DNA of 64,000 bases from Prorocentrum cordatum (GCA_963575745.1 CAUYUJ010003892.1:45001-109000); one strand, 5' to 3'. Counted from the first letter of the stretch, positions 1-9,695 are shown. Numbers and translations: made by a program. Notes: generated by a model not told the origin, from the letters alone.

Positions 1-440
1 AATCCGAAAAACTTACAATCAGACAAGCTGCGTTTATGTCTTTCTGCACCCCCGCAACCTCCTCCCGGAATGTGTCTGGGTCCACGCACGCCCAGCTGCC
101 CACTCTGCGCAACTGCTATGAACTGGCAGCGGCCGAGTGCCTCCGTGGGCACGCGAGCCAGACCCTCCGTCTGCAGCCGGGGCGCCAGCAGCGCGAGGCT
201 CTTCTCAAGCTGCTCCTTCTCTTTCTCGTCGTCCTCCAACGACCGCCTCTGCGCCTCCGCCACCTGTGCCGCCTCCTCCGCGTCAGTCCTGGCAGCGTAC
301 GCGTTCCTGGCGGTCCGGGCTGCGGCCCCGAAGCTCTGGGCAAGACCTCTCTGGGCGCGGTTCGTCTTCGTCTGCTGGGAGTGCTGCGTGCAGAGGTTCC
401 CCATGCGCGCCAGCCGCTCGCACCTGTTAGAGACTTCCAG
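1..440 (-). CDS. MULE-like gene, exon 6 (coiled-coil tail, cut by window edge)
   Basis: Minus-strand coding-like sequence in the same open frame: EVSNRCERLARMGNLCTQ, RAQRGLAQSFGAAARTAR, NAYAARTDAEEAAQVAEA, RRSLEDDEKEKEQLEK and SLALLAPRLQTEGLARV. It is strongly helical with heptad-like hydrophobic spacing, consistent with a coiled coil. Below about position 110 a different frame (VDPDTFREEVAGVQKDIN) looks more coding-like, so either another short intron or a frameshift lies near 95-125. The window ends before any stop. Confidence 0.45.
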   Translation of the reverse strand, partial: MEVSNRCERLARMGNLCTQHSQQTKTNRAQRGLAQSFGAAARTARNAYAARTDAEEAAQVAEAQRRSLEDDEKEKEQLEKSLALLAPRLQTEGLARVPTEALGRCQFIAVAQSGQLGVRGPRHIPGGGCGGAERHKRSLSDCKFFG

Positions 441-3400
441 GATTGGGTCGGAGATGGGGTCGGAGGATCGCGCCGCATCACCGATGCATCGGCAATGCAT
501 CGGTGATGCATTGGCGATGCATCGGCGCAGCTCCGGCGATGCATCTTCGAGGTGGGGGGTGCATCGGGATTGTCGACGCAATGCAAATCGGGCTCCGCAT
601 CGCGCCGCATCGCCGATGCACCCGCGATGCGGCACGACCCTCGGACCCCATCTACTCCGACCCCATCTAGGAGGCCTAGACCTGTGCCCTTCCAGTGTGA
701 CCGCCACGCACGTCGGCATCGTAGTGCGCTCGGCTCCCTCGTCGCCCAGGGGGGCAGAGGCCGCTGGCGGCGGACCGCGGGCAGCCTTCGCGGAGACAGC
801 TGGCGGCAGCGGGGATGCATTGTCGGTGGCGGGCTGCGTAGGCGGGCCGCCCGGAGCTTGCAGCATCGCCTTCAACACGGCGGATCGTTTCGGTTTGGGC
901 TTCGTCTGCGGGTATTTTGTCGTCTTTTTCTTGTCCGGCTTCAGGGGGGCCAGCCAACCCTCTTGGATGAGGCCCTTCACGAACTCGCCGTGCTCCGTAT
1001 ACCCGCCGCCCTCGATGTAATGCTTGTGGAAATCGACCGTCGCGGGCTTGCCATCCTGGCCGTCCGGCCACGTGACGAAAACAGTCACGTACGACCGCCT
1101 CAATACCATGTGGCGGTTGATGTCGTACTGGCGCGTGTCTGGGTCCTCGCAGGCAGCCCTTACGTCCTCGACGGATGCCGCCATGGCCAAACGCAGGACA
1201 GCAGCCATCTGGTCGGGGCGCTCCTCCGCGAACCGCAGCGTGTACTTCGGAAGAACGAACACTTCTGACGCGACGGACCCGTCGGGCAAAACGACCTCGC
1301 ACGACTGGCGGAGAAATGTCGGCCAGGCCACATGCGAGGCCAAAAATCAGCGTGGTTGGGCCACAAGGGTCGTCAAGGTATCGTCGCCATCATCGTCGTG
1401 GCCGTCAAAGTCATCGTCGTCGCGGTCATCGTCGTCTGAGGCCTGGCGCAACAGTATAACAGGCGAAGTAAGCGTGGACTTCCGAGGCGTTGAGCGTTCG
1501 TCCACAGCATCACATAGTATAACCATCGCTCGCGCAGTCCGCGCTGCTACGCGACTTCGAAGGGGGTTGGGAGGCCCGACCAGCAGCTTCGCCTAAGGCC
1601 AAGATCGTGTCCAACTCTGTTGTACCGTACTAGCGATCGTCCCAGGAACAGGAGTGAGTCGCGGGAGCGACGGGCCATGTCAAGCGAAAGTGTCTTCGGT
1701 CTCGATGGCGAATGGTGGGCCTCGCGATAAGGCGCAGTTGCATATTGGCGGCCGAGCACAAACGGCCGCGCACAATCGCGCGCTATCTCTCGCCTTTGCT
1801 CCAGTCTCCCTTAGAGTGCGCGGCGCTGGGCCAAGCGGCGGCGCCGGGGGAGAACCTTTCCCGGGGGTCCCGGGGGCCGGGGCTGCAGACAGCGAAGCTG
1901 TGTTGATTTTCTCGGCGCCGAAAGTGTTGTAGTGCGCGAGAAGGCGCTCGACGTCCAGACGGGCGGACTGCTTGGCGTCGAGCTCTCTGGGGTCATCGTT
2001 GTCGTCGCCGCGGCTGGATGGCTTCATTTTGGACGGCCAGCGGTAGAGGGCAGCCGGGGGATCTGCAATCTGATGCACAATCCCATTGTACTTATTGGCA
2101 CGCACGCGGCTGTCCACTGCGCTGCAGACGTCCTTCATGAGAGTTGCAGCGTCCCGCGCCTTGTACTTCCCGGGGAGCAAGCCCTTGACCGTCCTGCGCT
2201 GTCGTTCCATCACGTTCGGGGCGAACGTGGTGTACCCCGGCACCACAGACCCGAAGCCCATGCCCCAAGACGCCCGTAGCAGGGGCCCGCTGGCATCGAG
2301 TATATTGGTCCGCAAATCCGCCACGGCGCCCACGGCGTGGCGCGCGCGCCCGAATCTGACTGCGGGGTCTCTCCGAAGCCCGAGACAACCCGCGGCCCGA
2401 GATGGTGGGCACCCCGTACTCGGGCCGGCCGAAAGGGGGGGATGGCAAAAGGGGGCTCAGAACTGAGCCGGCGGTAAACCGTCAACCTTGGTTACCGCCG
2501 GGAACTCGTAGAGCTTCCTCGTGGAATGCGGGCGCGGCAATATCGCATTCCGCGCGCGCGAGGGTGCGGTTTCATGGAGGAGGACGTGGAGGAGAAGAAG
2601 GAGTGAGGAGAAAAAGGAGATGGAGGAGGCTGAGGAAGAGAAGGAGGAGGACAAAAAGGAGCAGGCGGAGGAGAAGGAGGGGAAGGAGGACGAGGAGAAT
2701 GACGAGCAGGAGGGGGAAGGGTGGAGAGGGAGAGAAGAGGGGCGATGATGACGATGAAGAGAAGAAAGATGAGGATAAGAAGGCAAAGAAGGAGCAGGAG
2801 GAGAAAGAGGAAAATAAACATATGAAGAAGGACGGGGGGGAGGGGAAGGAGGAGAAGGAAGAGGACGAGGAGCAAGAGTACGAATAGTTGTTTGGTTCCA
2901 GCTCTGGTAGCAGACCAATGTCAAACATGTAGATACTTGCAACGAGCGCTCCTGGTGATTCGTCTAACCGCTGTGCCGAACAGCTCTAATCTCAACTGCA
3001 GCTCGAGCTACATGAAGAAAGGCATCGCCACCTTTGCAAACAGACTCGAGTACGAATAGTTTGTTGGTTCCAACTCTGGGAGCAAACCGAATTCGGGCAT
3101 CTAGATACTTGAGACTAGCGCTTCCGATGACTTCCTTTCCGACTAGCGAATCTGCAGCTCGAGCGAAAGGGGGGGGTGGCAAAAAGGGGCTCAGAATCAG
3201 CTCGCGTAGCTGATTTTCCCGGCGCCTCCCGGCGCCCATGCATCGCAGAATGGGCCCCTCGGCGGGGCCGAAACCAGCTGAACGCAGCAGATTTCCGAAC
3301 CCCCCCTATTCCAATCCGCTCTTTTCGTCCGGCACGACAGACGGCGCCCAAATCCGGCAAGACGGCTTAGCGCAGCCCTGACTGGGCCGAACGCCCCCCC

Positions 3401-5380
3401 CCCCCCCCAGAAACGGGGAACGCCGCCCCGCGTCCAAGGGCGCAGGACGCTGCGTTGGCGCCAGGGCTGGAATTACCGCAGGCATGTGGATATTGGGCCA
3501 TCTTCTTTTCGTTAAAATCCCAAGGGTTTGCGTCCCCGTTCATGCGTTCCAGAATGCTGGTCCAGAACGCGTGGAACCTCGGGCGGGCGACCCCAGCAGA
3601 GGGGGGCACGGAAGAGACGAGGCCAGAATCGAAGCTCGAATCGACGCGGCGGGCCGAAATCGAATAATCATCAAATCGTAGCGGCGACGAGGCTCGTCTA
3701 GGGTCGCAACTCGACGTCGGTGGGGAGCGTGGAGGAGAAAACGACCCACTCTTTGATGAGGGGAAGCATCTCCATCCGCAGAAGCCGGGTCAGACCGTTC
3801 TTCTCCTTCTCATGCGCTGCCTTCTCGATGTCGGTCTTAGTATGTTGGAGACAGCGGTGCAAGTAGACGGTCTGCCCGCAGACCTTCTCCGCGGACTGCA
3901 AGCAATTGAAGTCCATGAATGCGTCCTCGTACAACGACCGCCCCCCGACAATATCGAAAAACAGTTCCATGCACTGGCGGCGGGCCTCGTGGTCCTCCTC
4001 CCTGGCGAGAACGAAAATGGCGGGGATCATGCGCATGTGCGGCAAGTCCCCATCCCCTGTGAGGCCGACAGGGCCGATGCAACCGAGAACGAGGTCGTGA
4101 CAATTGCTCTTGAAAGTGAAATCCATGAGGAACGTTTTCATCGGCGACCTGCGCGCCAGCTCCAATGCAGAGGGGGCTCCAAAGGCCACGAGGACCTTGT
4201 CCTTCCGCGCTACCAACGGGAATTCAGCCGTCTGTAGAAGTTGCACGTGGTCTGGAGCGTGCGCCAGGAAAAGTTGGAATGCGCCGATGCAGATGGCGGG
4301 GTACAAGGGTGCCTTCCCCTTGTTCTGCTGTCTCTTGAGGTAATTGCGGGCCGCCTCGAGCTGTCGGTCAGTTGGCCACTCGTCCTCGGATATGCCATCG
4401 TCGCGCATTTTCTGCAACGCTCTGCCCGGCGAGCCCACCGCCGCGTATTTTTGCGCCCAGTGCCGCTTCAACCTGCGGGGAGGAGATGGAGGAGAAGAAG
4501 GGGGAGGGAGGAGGGAAGAGAGGGAGGAGAGAAGAGGGGCAAGCGGGAAGAGGGAAGAGAAGGGGGGACCGGGCCTGGCGAAAGGGGGGGGATAGCAAAG
4601 GGGGGGTTTGAGAACCAGCTCGAGTAGCTGATTTTCCCGGCGCCCCCCGGCGCCAGGGGGCGCCCGTGCATCCAGGAATGGGCCCGGCGGCGGGGCCGAA
4701 ACCAGCTGCGCGCAGCAGATTTCGCAATTCCCCCTTTCCCTATCCCCCCCTTTCGTCCGGCCCGAGGAAAAGGGGGGTGGACGCTCCCCACGCAACCGTG
4801 GAATATTCTTCTGGACAGAACAGACGCCAGATCTCTGCACGACGAGTTTGTTGTCCTTTTCCGACACGTAGAAATTCCAGGCTGTGGAACAGCCCGTGCC
4901 TTCGGCGCAGGATCCACAATGGGCGATGACAGCCGACCCGCCTTCATGTGTGTTTGGCACCAGTGATCGATATTGGAGCTTGCGCTGTGCCAGGAACTCC
5001 TTCGCCAGATAGCGGAGCTCGATGGCAGGGTCGTCGATGGTTTGCGCGGCGAAGTCGTTCCAAGATCTCGAGGCCGGCCTCTTTCGGACTGAAGTGGGTT
5101 GAGATGCTCCGTGGACGACCAAACGCCCTTCGGATATCGGCATTGCTGGACCAGGCGCCTCAGCAACGGCCAGATCCGTGCAAGGGGACCCCAGAAGTGG
5201 CAGATGAGGCTGCAACTCTGCGTTCTGCCACCCGTCGTAAGCGTCCTGCAATGACGGCTCCTCTACGAGCTGGAGCTGCGTCCTGGCGCCTGGGACACTG
5301 CCCCGGCGGTAGAGCAAGCCGGCCTCGGCGCCGGAAGCCCACGCGACAATTGCGAGCAGAAGAGACGATGCACACATCAT
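1..5380 (-). CDS. MULE-transposase-like multi-exon gene, 3' end beyond window
   Basis: At least six coding segments on the minus strand read as one protein: 5380-4797, 4472-3708, 3577-3477, about 2359-1895, 1304-about 685 and about 440-1. The order matches a family I know from dinoflagellates: an N-terminal cysteine-containing segment, a MULE-type DDE core (LMDFTFKSN, then LAREEDHE, then EDAFMDFNC followed by a C..H pair), and a C-terminal domain with FVLPKYTLRF and DFHKHYIEGG. Such proteins are transposase relatives, and whether this one is mobile or domesticated is unknown. No terminal repeats typical of a mobile MULE were found around the gene. Introns hold inverted-repeat elements and CTC tracts. 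The junctions at 4473/4796 and 3578/3707 are well supported; the others are approximate. The start at 5380 is the first ATG and gives a signal-like hydrophobic N-terminus (MMCASSLLLAIVAWASG), odd for a transposase, so a further 5' exon is possible. Confidence 0.7.
475..645. repeat. GATGCATCGG-type tandem repeat in an intron
   Basis: Imperfect repeats of GATGCATCGGC/GATGCATTGGC, about 10-12 bp apart with a spacer of non-repeat sequence. GATGCATC is itself a perfect palindrome. The array lies between exons 5 and 6 of the MULE-like gene and so is probably intronic. Related short motifs (GGCGATGTATCGCC) occur at about 28983 and 35767. Confidence 0.65.
685..1304 (-). CDS. MULE-like gene, exon 5 (C-terminal domain)
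   Basis: The best-conserved block of the 3' half. The acceptor is TTTCTCCGCCAG and the exon opens SCEVVLPDGSVASEV, then FVLPKYTLRFAEERPDQM, AAVLRLAMAASVEDVRAA, RQYDINRHMVLRRSYVTV, FVTWPDGQDGK and HKHYIEGGGYTEHGEFVKG. These motifs occur C-terminal to the transposase core in related dinoflagellate proteins. The frame has no stop down to coordinate 1, so it is easy to miss when only closed frames are examined. After LQAPGG the composition turns alanine/proline-rich. The segment probably leaves by a donor near 680-690, just before the GATGCATC tandem array. Confidence 0.65.
1895..2359 (-). CDS. MULE-like gene, exon 4 (post-core segment)
   Basis: About 150 residues: NILDASGPLLRASWGMGF, then VVPGYTTFAPNVMERQRR, TVKGLLPGKYKARDAA, LMKDVCSAVDSRVRANK and ARLDVERLLAHYNTFGAEK. 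In MULE transposases the core is followed by a T-x-N-x-x-E-x-x-x-R-x-x-K block; TTFAPNVMERQRRTVKG fits this well. The proposed acceptor is CCCCGCAG with the exon starting at 2359, though the first residues (RFGRARHAVGAV) may be an extension. The end near 1895 is approximate: sequence beyond AEKINTASL becomes proline/alanine-rich and looks intronic. A separate acidic block (about 1375-1443, DDDDRDDDDFDGHDDD) may be an extra small exon between this one and exon 5. Confidence 0.6.
2423..2475. repeat. Inverted-repeat family A, partial copy
   Basis: Only one arm is present: GGGCCGGCCGAAAGG, then a G run, ATGGCAAAAGGGG and CTCAGAACTGAG. It matches the arms of the two fuller copies at 3161-3333 and 4571-4763. 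It lies in the intron between exons 3 and 4 of the MULE-like gene, about 65 bp from the proposed acceptor. Confidence 0.6.
2560..2880. repeat. GAG/GGA-rich purine tract
   Basis: Irregular GGA/GAG/GAA repeats on the plus strand, pyrimidine-rich on the minus (gene) strand, inside the intron between exons 3 and 4 of the MULE-like gene. Apparent glutamate/arginine or serine/proline frames here come from the repeat. Confidence 0.8.
2871..3140. repeat. Direct duplication, about 90 bp, two copies
   Basis: 2871-2965 and 3045-3140 are diverged copies. Shared landmarks in order: GAGTACGAATAGTT, TTGGTTCCA-CTCTGG, AGCAAACCGA/AGCAGACCAA, and CATGTAGATACTTG / CATCTAGATACTTG, with AGCGCT after it. About 80 bp of unrelated sequence separates them. 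Neither copy reads as a convincing exon. Confidence 0.6.
3161..3333. repeat. Inverted-repeat family A, copy 2
   Basis: Imperfect terminal inverted repeats. The left arm is GCGAAAGG plus a G run, GGCAAAAAGG and GAATCAGCTCGCGTAGCTG. The right arm is CAGCTGAACGCAGCAG, TTCCGAAC plus a C run, and CTTTTCGTCCGGC. The centre contains CCCGGCGCCTCCCGGCGCC and GGGGCCGAAACCAGCTG, shared almost exactly with copy 3. Arms and core are conserved, so this is a repeat family and not chance pairing. Confidence 0.75.
3477..3577 (-). CDS. MULE-like gene, exon 3 (short)
   Basis: About 33 residues: FHAFWTSILERMNGDANP, then WDFNEKKMAQYPHACG. The position after STLPTDVEL and the W-x-x-I-L-x-R-M pattern fit the segment that follows the MULE core in this family. 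The proposed end at 3477 uses a GTAATT donor. The next recognisable coding block starts near 2359, so a long intron of about 1.1 kb follows. It carries two copies of inverted-repeat family A, a CTC tract and a direct duplication. The end is less certain than the start, since the splice into exon 4 is not clear. Confidence 0.55.
3578..3707 (-). other. Intron 2 of MULE-like gene, GC-AG
   Basis: 130-bp intron with a GC donor (GCGACC) and AG acceptor (CGCCCGAG before GTTCCACGCG). It is needed because the frame stops at 3700 while the family continuation FHAFWTSILERMNGD lies immediately beyond in another frame. Joining VEL to FHAFW at this point restores the expected order. GC donors are frequent in dinoflagellates. 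Confidence 0.6.
3708..4472 (-). CDS. MULE-like gene, exon 2 (catalytic core)
   Basis: About 255 residues carrying the transposase-like core. In order: KRHWAQKYAAVGSPG, an amphipathic stretch NYLKRQQNKGKAPLYPAIC, then a core strand with the first acidic residue in FLMDFTFKSN. The GPVGLTGDGD loop follows, then MRMIPAIFVLAREEDHEARR, EDAFMDFNCLQSAEKVCG and YLHRCLQHTKTDI. The C-x-x-H of the last motif is typical of the MULE fold, where it sits between the second catalytic Asp and the final helix. All expected acidic positions look present. The segment closes ILP/STLPTDVEL and leaves through a GCGACC donor at 3707. Reading on meets a stop after three codons, which supports splicing there. Confidence 0.75.
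4473..4796 (-). other. Intron 1 of MULE-like gene, built from an inverted-repeat element
   Basis: GT-AG intron of 324 bp. It begins GTTGCG after the exon ending CCACG, and ends CCCCGCAG before an exon that starts GTTGAAG. The four bases GTTG are therefore present just after both splice points. The donor-proximal half is the inverted-repeat element at 4571-4763, and the acceptor-proximal half is a CTC-rich pyrimidine tract. Translation across the intron gives proline/serine-rich sequence unlike the flanking exons. It contains no stop and is a multiple of three, so retention would lengthen the protein without truncating it. Confidence 0.7.
4571..4763. repeat. Inverted-repeat family A, copy 3 (inside intron 1)
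   Basis: Terminal inverted repeats start GGGCCTGGCGAAAGG on the left and end CCTTTCGTCCGGCCC-like on the right, about 60 bp each with mismatches. The element fills the donor-proximal part of the 324-bp intron, its outer edge 33 bp from the splice donor. Arms pair through GATAGCAAAGG / CCCTATCC and CAGCTCGAGTAGCTG / CAGCTGCGCGCAGCAG. Confidence 0.8.
4797..5380 (-). CDS. MULE-like gene, exon 1 (N-terminal segment)
   Basis: About 195 residues. A hydrophobic N-terminus is followed by a low-complexity stretch and then a conserved-looking block: ELRYLAKEFLAQRK, QYRSLVPNTHEGGS, CGSCAEGTGCSTAWNFYV and VVQRSG. The paired cysteines around CGSCAEGTGC and the following W suggest a small FLYWCH/WRKY-like DNA-binding fold of the kind found before MULE cores; this is an inference. 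The exon ends NIP plus two bases at 4797. The next bases on the minus strand are GTTGCG, a normal GT donor. Exon 2 begins GTTGAAG, so the splice keeps the frame (NIPR then LKRHWAQ). The intron is also open in frame (324 bp, a multiple of three), which is why one uninterrupted 560-residue frame can be read through it. Confidence 0.7.
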
Positions 5381-6150
5381 CCCGGAATTGGCTCAAAGCT
5401 GGCACGGAGAGTACAGTACGTTGGAATGTGCGTATCCCGCTGCAGTAATGGACTGGAGCAAAGGGTTGTGGAAGAGAGCGGAAGAGGAGGTTTGTGGAGG
5501 AAGATCGACGGAGAGGGCCGAAGAGGGTTGTGGGGGGAGCCGGTTCTGAGCCCCTTCGGAGCCATGTCGGAAGCCCCTTCGGAGCCGTAAGGGCTGGAAA
5601 GGATCCGAAATGGCCCAAATCAGTGATGTCTCCTAGGTTCGCCCTCGCATCCTGGATCGGGTTTTTGTTTTCTCTGGATACCCCATGTTGGTGATCGGTG
5701 CTGTAGATCTTCACGTTCGTCCACATGGGACCGAAATCGGGTGCAGATTCTTGACGGAGAGGGTCTCAGGACTGCCGAAGAGGCTGTCCAGACGGCCCGG
5801 AGAGAAATCCAGGACGAGCAAGACCAGGAATACGCCCCTCACACATCTTCACCATCGCTGGCAACGTCACCACCACGAAAACAATATAAACAACAAGTTG
5901 TTTTCGTCGCGCGAGCCTCACGCGACAGCTCAGGGAAACTACAATCGGAGATGATTGGGTAGGACACCCGATAGGAAGCAAGACTCTTCCGAGGGCAACG
6001 TGGCCCCGAATAACCAAGGACTCGCAGAGGTCGTGCGCAGGGATAGACAGGACACGAGGGCACCTTTCATTTGGCAAGGTCGACCTACCAATCAACTCCG
6101 ACTGCACCGCAACCCATTGCGGGTCACATGGTATCTGCTGCGCGCGTTGG
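5381..6150. other. Region upstream of the MULE-like gene
   Basis: No gene supported. It contains a short repeated motif (GAGCCCCTTCGGAGCC at about 5550 and 5573) and AT-richer sequence near 5860-5960. It should hold the promoter of the minus-strand MULE-like gene, but dinoflagellate promoters have no motif I can recognise here. Confidence 0.4.
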
Positions 6151-6156
6151 CGAATG

Positions 6157-7350
6157 TTCGACCTCTCTCCTCTCTCCTCTCCTCTCTCCTCTCCTCTCTC
6201 CTCTCTCCTCTCTCCTCTCTCCTCTGTCCTCTTTCGTCTTCTCCGCCCTCTCTCCACTCCTCTGTCCTCTCTCCTCTCCTCTGTCCTCTCTCCTCTCCTC
6301 TATCCTCTCTCCTCTCCTCTCTCCTCTCTCCTCTGTCCTCTTTCGTCTCCTCTGTCCTCTCTCCTCTCCTCTGTCCTCTCTCCTCACCTCTCTCCTCTCT
6401 CCTCTCCGCTGACCTCTCTCCTCTCCTCTGTCCTCTCTCCTCTCCTCTGTCCTCTCTGCTCTCTCCTCTGTCCTCGCCTCTGTCCTCTCTCCTCTCTCTC
6501 TCTCCTCTCTCTCTCTCTCCTCTCTCCTCTGTCCTCTCTCCTCTCCTCTGTCATTTCTCCTCTGTCCTCTCTCCTCTACTCTGTCCTCTCTCTCTCTCTC
6601 CTCTGTCCTCTCTCCTCTCCTCTGTCCTCTCTCCTCTCCTCTGTCCTCTCTCCTCTCTGTCCTCTCTCCTCTCCTCTGTCCTCTCTCCTCTCCTCTGTCC
6701 TCTGTCCTCTCTGTCCTCTGTCCTCTCCTCTGTCTCTCTCTCTCCTCTCCTCATCCTCTGTCCTCTGTCCTCTGTCCTCTCTCCTCTGTCCTCTGTCCTC
6801 TCTCCTCTCCTCTCTCCGCTCTCCTCTGTCCTCTGCTCTGTCTCCTCTCCGGGTTTCCTCTCTCCTCTCCTCTGTCCTCTGTCCTCTCTCCTCTCCTCTC
6901 TCCTCTCCTCTCCTCCCTTCTCCTCTGTCCTCTGTCCTCTCCTCTGTCCTCTGTCCTCTCCTCTGTCCTCTCCTCTCTCCTCTCCTGTTCCTACTAAAAA
7001 CCCGGACTTTTGAAAATCCGGGTTTCCTCTCTCCTCTCCTCTGTCCTCTGTCCTCTGTCCTCTCCTCTCTCCTCCCTCCGCTCTCCTCTCTCCCCTCTCC
7101 TCTGTTCTCCTCTGTCCTCTGTCCTCTCCTCTGTCCTCTGTCCTCTCCTCTGTCCTCTGTCCTCTCCTCTGTCCTCTGTCCTCTCCTCTCTCCTCTGTCC
7201 TCTGTCCTCTCCTCTCTCCTCTCTCCGCTCCTCTCTCCTCTGTCCTCTGTCCTCTCCTCTCTCCTCTCTCCGCTCTCCTCTCTCCGCTCTCCTCTCTCCG
7301 CTCTCCTCCCTTCTCCTCTGTCCTCGGTCCTCTCCTCTCTCCTCTCTCCT
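6157..7350. repeat. CTCCTCTGTC/CTCTCCTCT satellite, about 1.2 kb
   Basis: Long array of 5-10 bp pyrimidine units (CTCTCCTCTCCTCTGTCCT and variants). All long serine/leucine/proline frames, and glutamate/arginine frames on the other strand, are by-products. At about 6850, 6988-7022 and 7353-7390 it is interrupted by a palindromic motif (see separate entry). Confidence 0.9.
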
Positions 7351-7440
7351 GCTGCTACTAAAAACCCGGACTTCTGAAAGTCCGGGTTTTTAATTGCAGA
7401 ATTTCCCCAAACCCGGACTTTTGAAAGTCCGGGTTTTGAT
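6988..7440. repeat. Recurring CCCGGACTTT hairpin motif
   Basis: AAACCCGGACTTTTG followed by AAAATCCGGGTTT is a near-perfect palindrome. It occurs at 6998-7025, 7362-7390 and 7411-7439, with fragments (CCGGGTTT) at about 6848 and 7454. Two copies sit exactly at the ends of CTCC satellite blocks, preceded by CTACTAAAAACCC. Each can form a stem of about 12 bp. Confidence 0.7.
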
Positions 7441-9695
7441 TTTTTTGATTTCCGGGTTTTTCGGAGGACGAGGAGGACGAGGAGTAGGAGGCGGCGGAGG
7501 CGGAGGAGGAGGAGGAGGAGGAGGAGGAGGTGGTGGGGCCCGTTGACTTCTGGGGATCTGCAACGGGCCCGGGCGCGCACCATGCCACCAAGGGTGCTCT
7601 GGCCTCTGGCCCTTGCGCGCGCGCCCGTGCGCCTCCACCCTGGGGGTGCGCCTGAGGAGCTGCGAGGCGGCCGGCTGCCCTGGCTTCCCAGTGCTCCAGG
7701 GCTCTCCAAGCGGGGATTAAGGACATTGGCGCGCCCGAGGAGACTGGCAGGAATCCTGCAGGACCTTGCAGGATCCTGCAAGGCCTGCCTGACCCGGGTC
7801 TGGATCGACCTGGGTCAGTAGATCCCCGAAATTTCGCGCTCGGGAGTCCTGCCTCCCAGGCCAAGAAGCACATGCTGGACGTTTTGTTTCTCCGACGCTC
7901 CGGGTCCACGAAGCATGCGGGCGGTCTTGGACCTTCGGATCTCTTGGCGTCCAGGCGCCGAGTCTCCGCAGAATGCTCGCCGGGCAGTTTGGGCGTGCAG
8001 AGCTCGTCCCCCCCCCTCCGACCGGGATCACCCAGACACGCTCGTGCTGCGTGCGCGTCGGCTCCGGAAAAAGGGGGCGACGCGCGCGCGCTCCCCGAGC
8101 TCTTGCGGCGCAAGCTCCGTGGCGGGCGGTTGCTGGCCATGCCGCGCGGGGCACGATCTGCGTGACACGGTTTGCACTGCATGCTCGCGTCGGACGTGCG
8201 TCTCCAAGGGGGCGTCGAGTCTAGTGCTGGTATGTCCTTCTGCGTCCCCTCCTCTCCCCCCCGCTCGGACAGCGCTCCGCACCCGCCACCAGCACCGTCA
8301 CCGCTGCCCGGGCGCGCCCGGGCCGGGCTTAGCTCTGGCCTATACGGCCCTCGGCAGTGCCAACCTGGAAAGTGGCTGACGCTCCCCTTCCATGTCGCCC
8401 CCATTGTCCACCCATCAATGTCGCCTCCCTTCAAGGTCGGAGCAGAGCGAAACGCGGTGTAAGCGGGCGTGACTCGGAAGTTCTGCGATGGCCGACACCG
8501 GAAGGGGATGCGCCAACGCATCAAGCGTCGCCCAAGCCCACAGCATCACTTAGACAAGGAAACTGCGCAACACGTTTTCTGGGTCGATTTTGTTGAGGGC
8601 AGTCGTCCAGCTTGATGGGCCCTACAACTGGTCCCAATGTCCCTGCATCGGGCAGTGCCGAGGTGGGTCAACACATGGGGTCCTGAGGATCGAGGTTCCT
8701 CGGACAGGGCTAGGACAAGGACAATTCCGTTCCAGAGCGTTCCGCAACGCTCTCCGAGCGTTTCAGAATGCTGTGAGAAGGCCGCGGCGCCCGAGACATC
8801 CTCCAGAGCCGCTGCGTGTCAGAGATTCTCGATGTATCCCCACCCGGTCTTTATCCTCGTCCTGGCTCCGTCTCTTTTCCAGGATCTAGGCCCGAGGAGG
8901 TTCTTGGACCTTCAGGGTTGCTCTGGGGGGCTCGGGAGCGCTCTGGGAGCCCCACCTTCAGGAGGGGAAAAAAACACAGAAACAATTAATCGTCGACTCC
9001 CAGGAAAATATAGGAAACTATTGGAAGTGGGGGAGAAGACGAAAACCCAGAACATATAGAAAATATGGGAAATCTTGGGATTTGTTTGTATTTAGTTGTG
9101 TCCTTGGGCCCCTTCAACCTCCTCGAGGCAATGGGGCTTCCTCGAGGAAGTGCCAACACCCCTAATCAGTGGCGACCCCCCCTGGCACTGCCTGGATGAA
9201 CCTGGGTCCACCACGAGGGTGCGAAGTTTGTCGCGCTTCGCGGCCTGGGCGATTCCGGAGCGAGGCGCGAGTCCCTCATGCTGTTCCAGGGGGAGGCGGC
9301 GCGAAAGCGCGAAGAAGATCGCGCTTCGTGGCGCGCGAAGAGCGCGAAGGTAGTTGCCCGAAGTGAGCCGTTACCACGAAGACCTCCTGGGAGTTACTTC
9401 CACAGTGTCGCTCGGCATGCTGTTGCCCTCGCCGTTGGAGGAGTTGCGGCCAGTTCTCTGGAAAAAAAAGGCCCGCCCTGGGTTCAGGAGGGGCCGTGGT
9501 GTCTGGGCCACTCCTCAGATCCGGGTCGGGGATTTTGTTCGTGGCGGAGGTTCGCCGTGGACGGAAGAGCCCTTTGGTTCCTTGTTTGGTTTCCTCATGG
9601 TGGCGCAATGACCTGTAGCGCAGCGTAGCGTCTCGCGACGCGCTGGCCTTCCAAGGATTGGCGGGTTCACCGCGCCACCTCCTCTGGCCCGTCAG
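7440..9695. other. Unassigned GC-rich region
   Basis: No exon recognised. It contains a GGA tract (about 7465-7535), a palindrome cluster of CCTGCAGG/GGATCCTGCAAGG type (about 7747-7795), a block of short GCGCGAAG palindromes (about 9225-9350) and a copy of a dispersed repeat (9480-9625). A 388-residue minus-strand frame (7358-8524) has no recognisable motifs and mixed composition. 5' exons of the globin-channel gene may lie here unrecognised. Confidence 0.4.

Noticed and set aside
2490-2515. GGTTACCGCCGGGAACTCG as a third copy of family F
   Set aside because: Similarity to 60778-60796 covers only about 20 bases and no second arm was found.
6154-7781. Long serine/leucine and glutamate/arginine open frames across 6.1-7.8 kb
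   Set aside because: They are translations of the CTCCTCTGTC satellite on both strands and have no independent coding signal.
7358-8524. 388-residue minus-strand frame
   Set aside because: No motif, mixed composition, overlaps repeats; GC-rich DNA gives such frames by chance.
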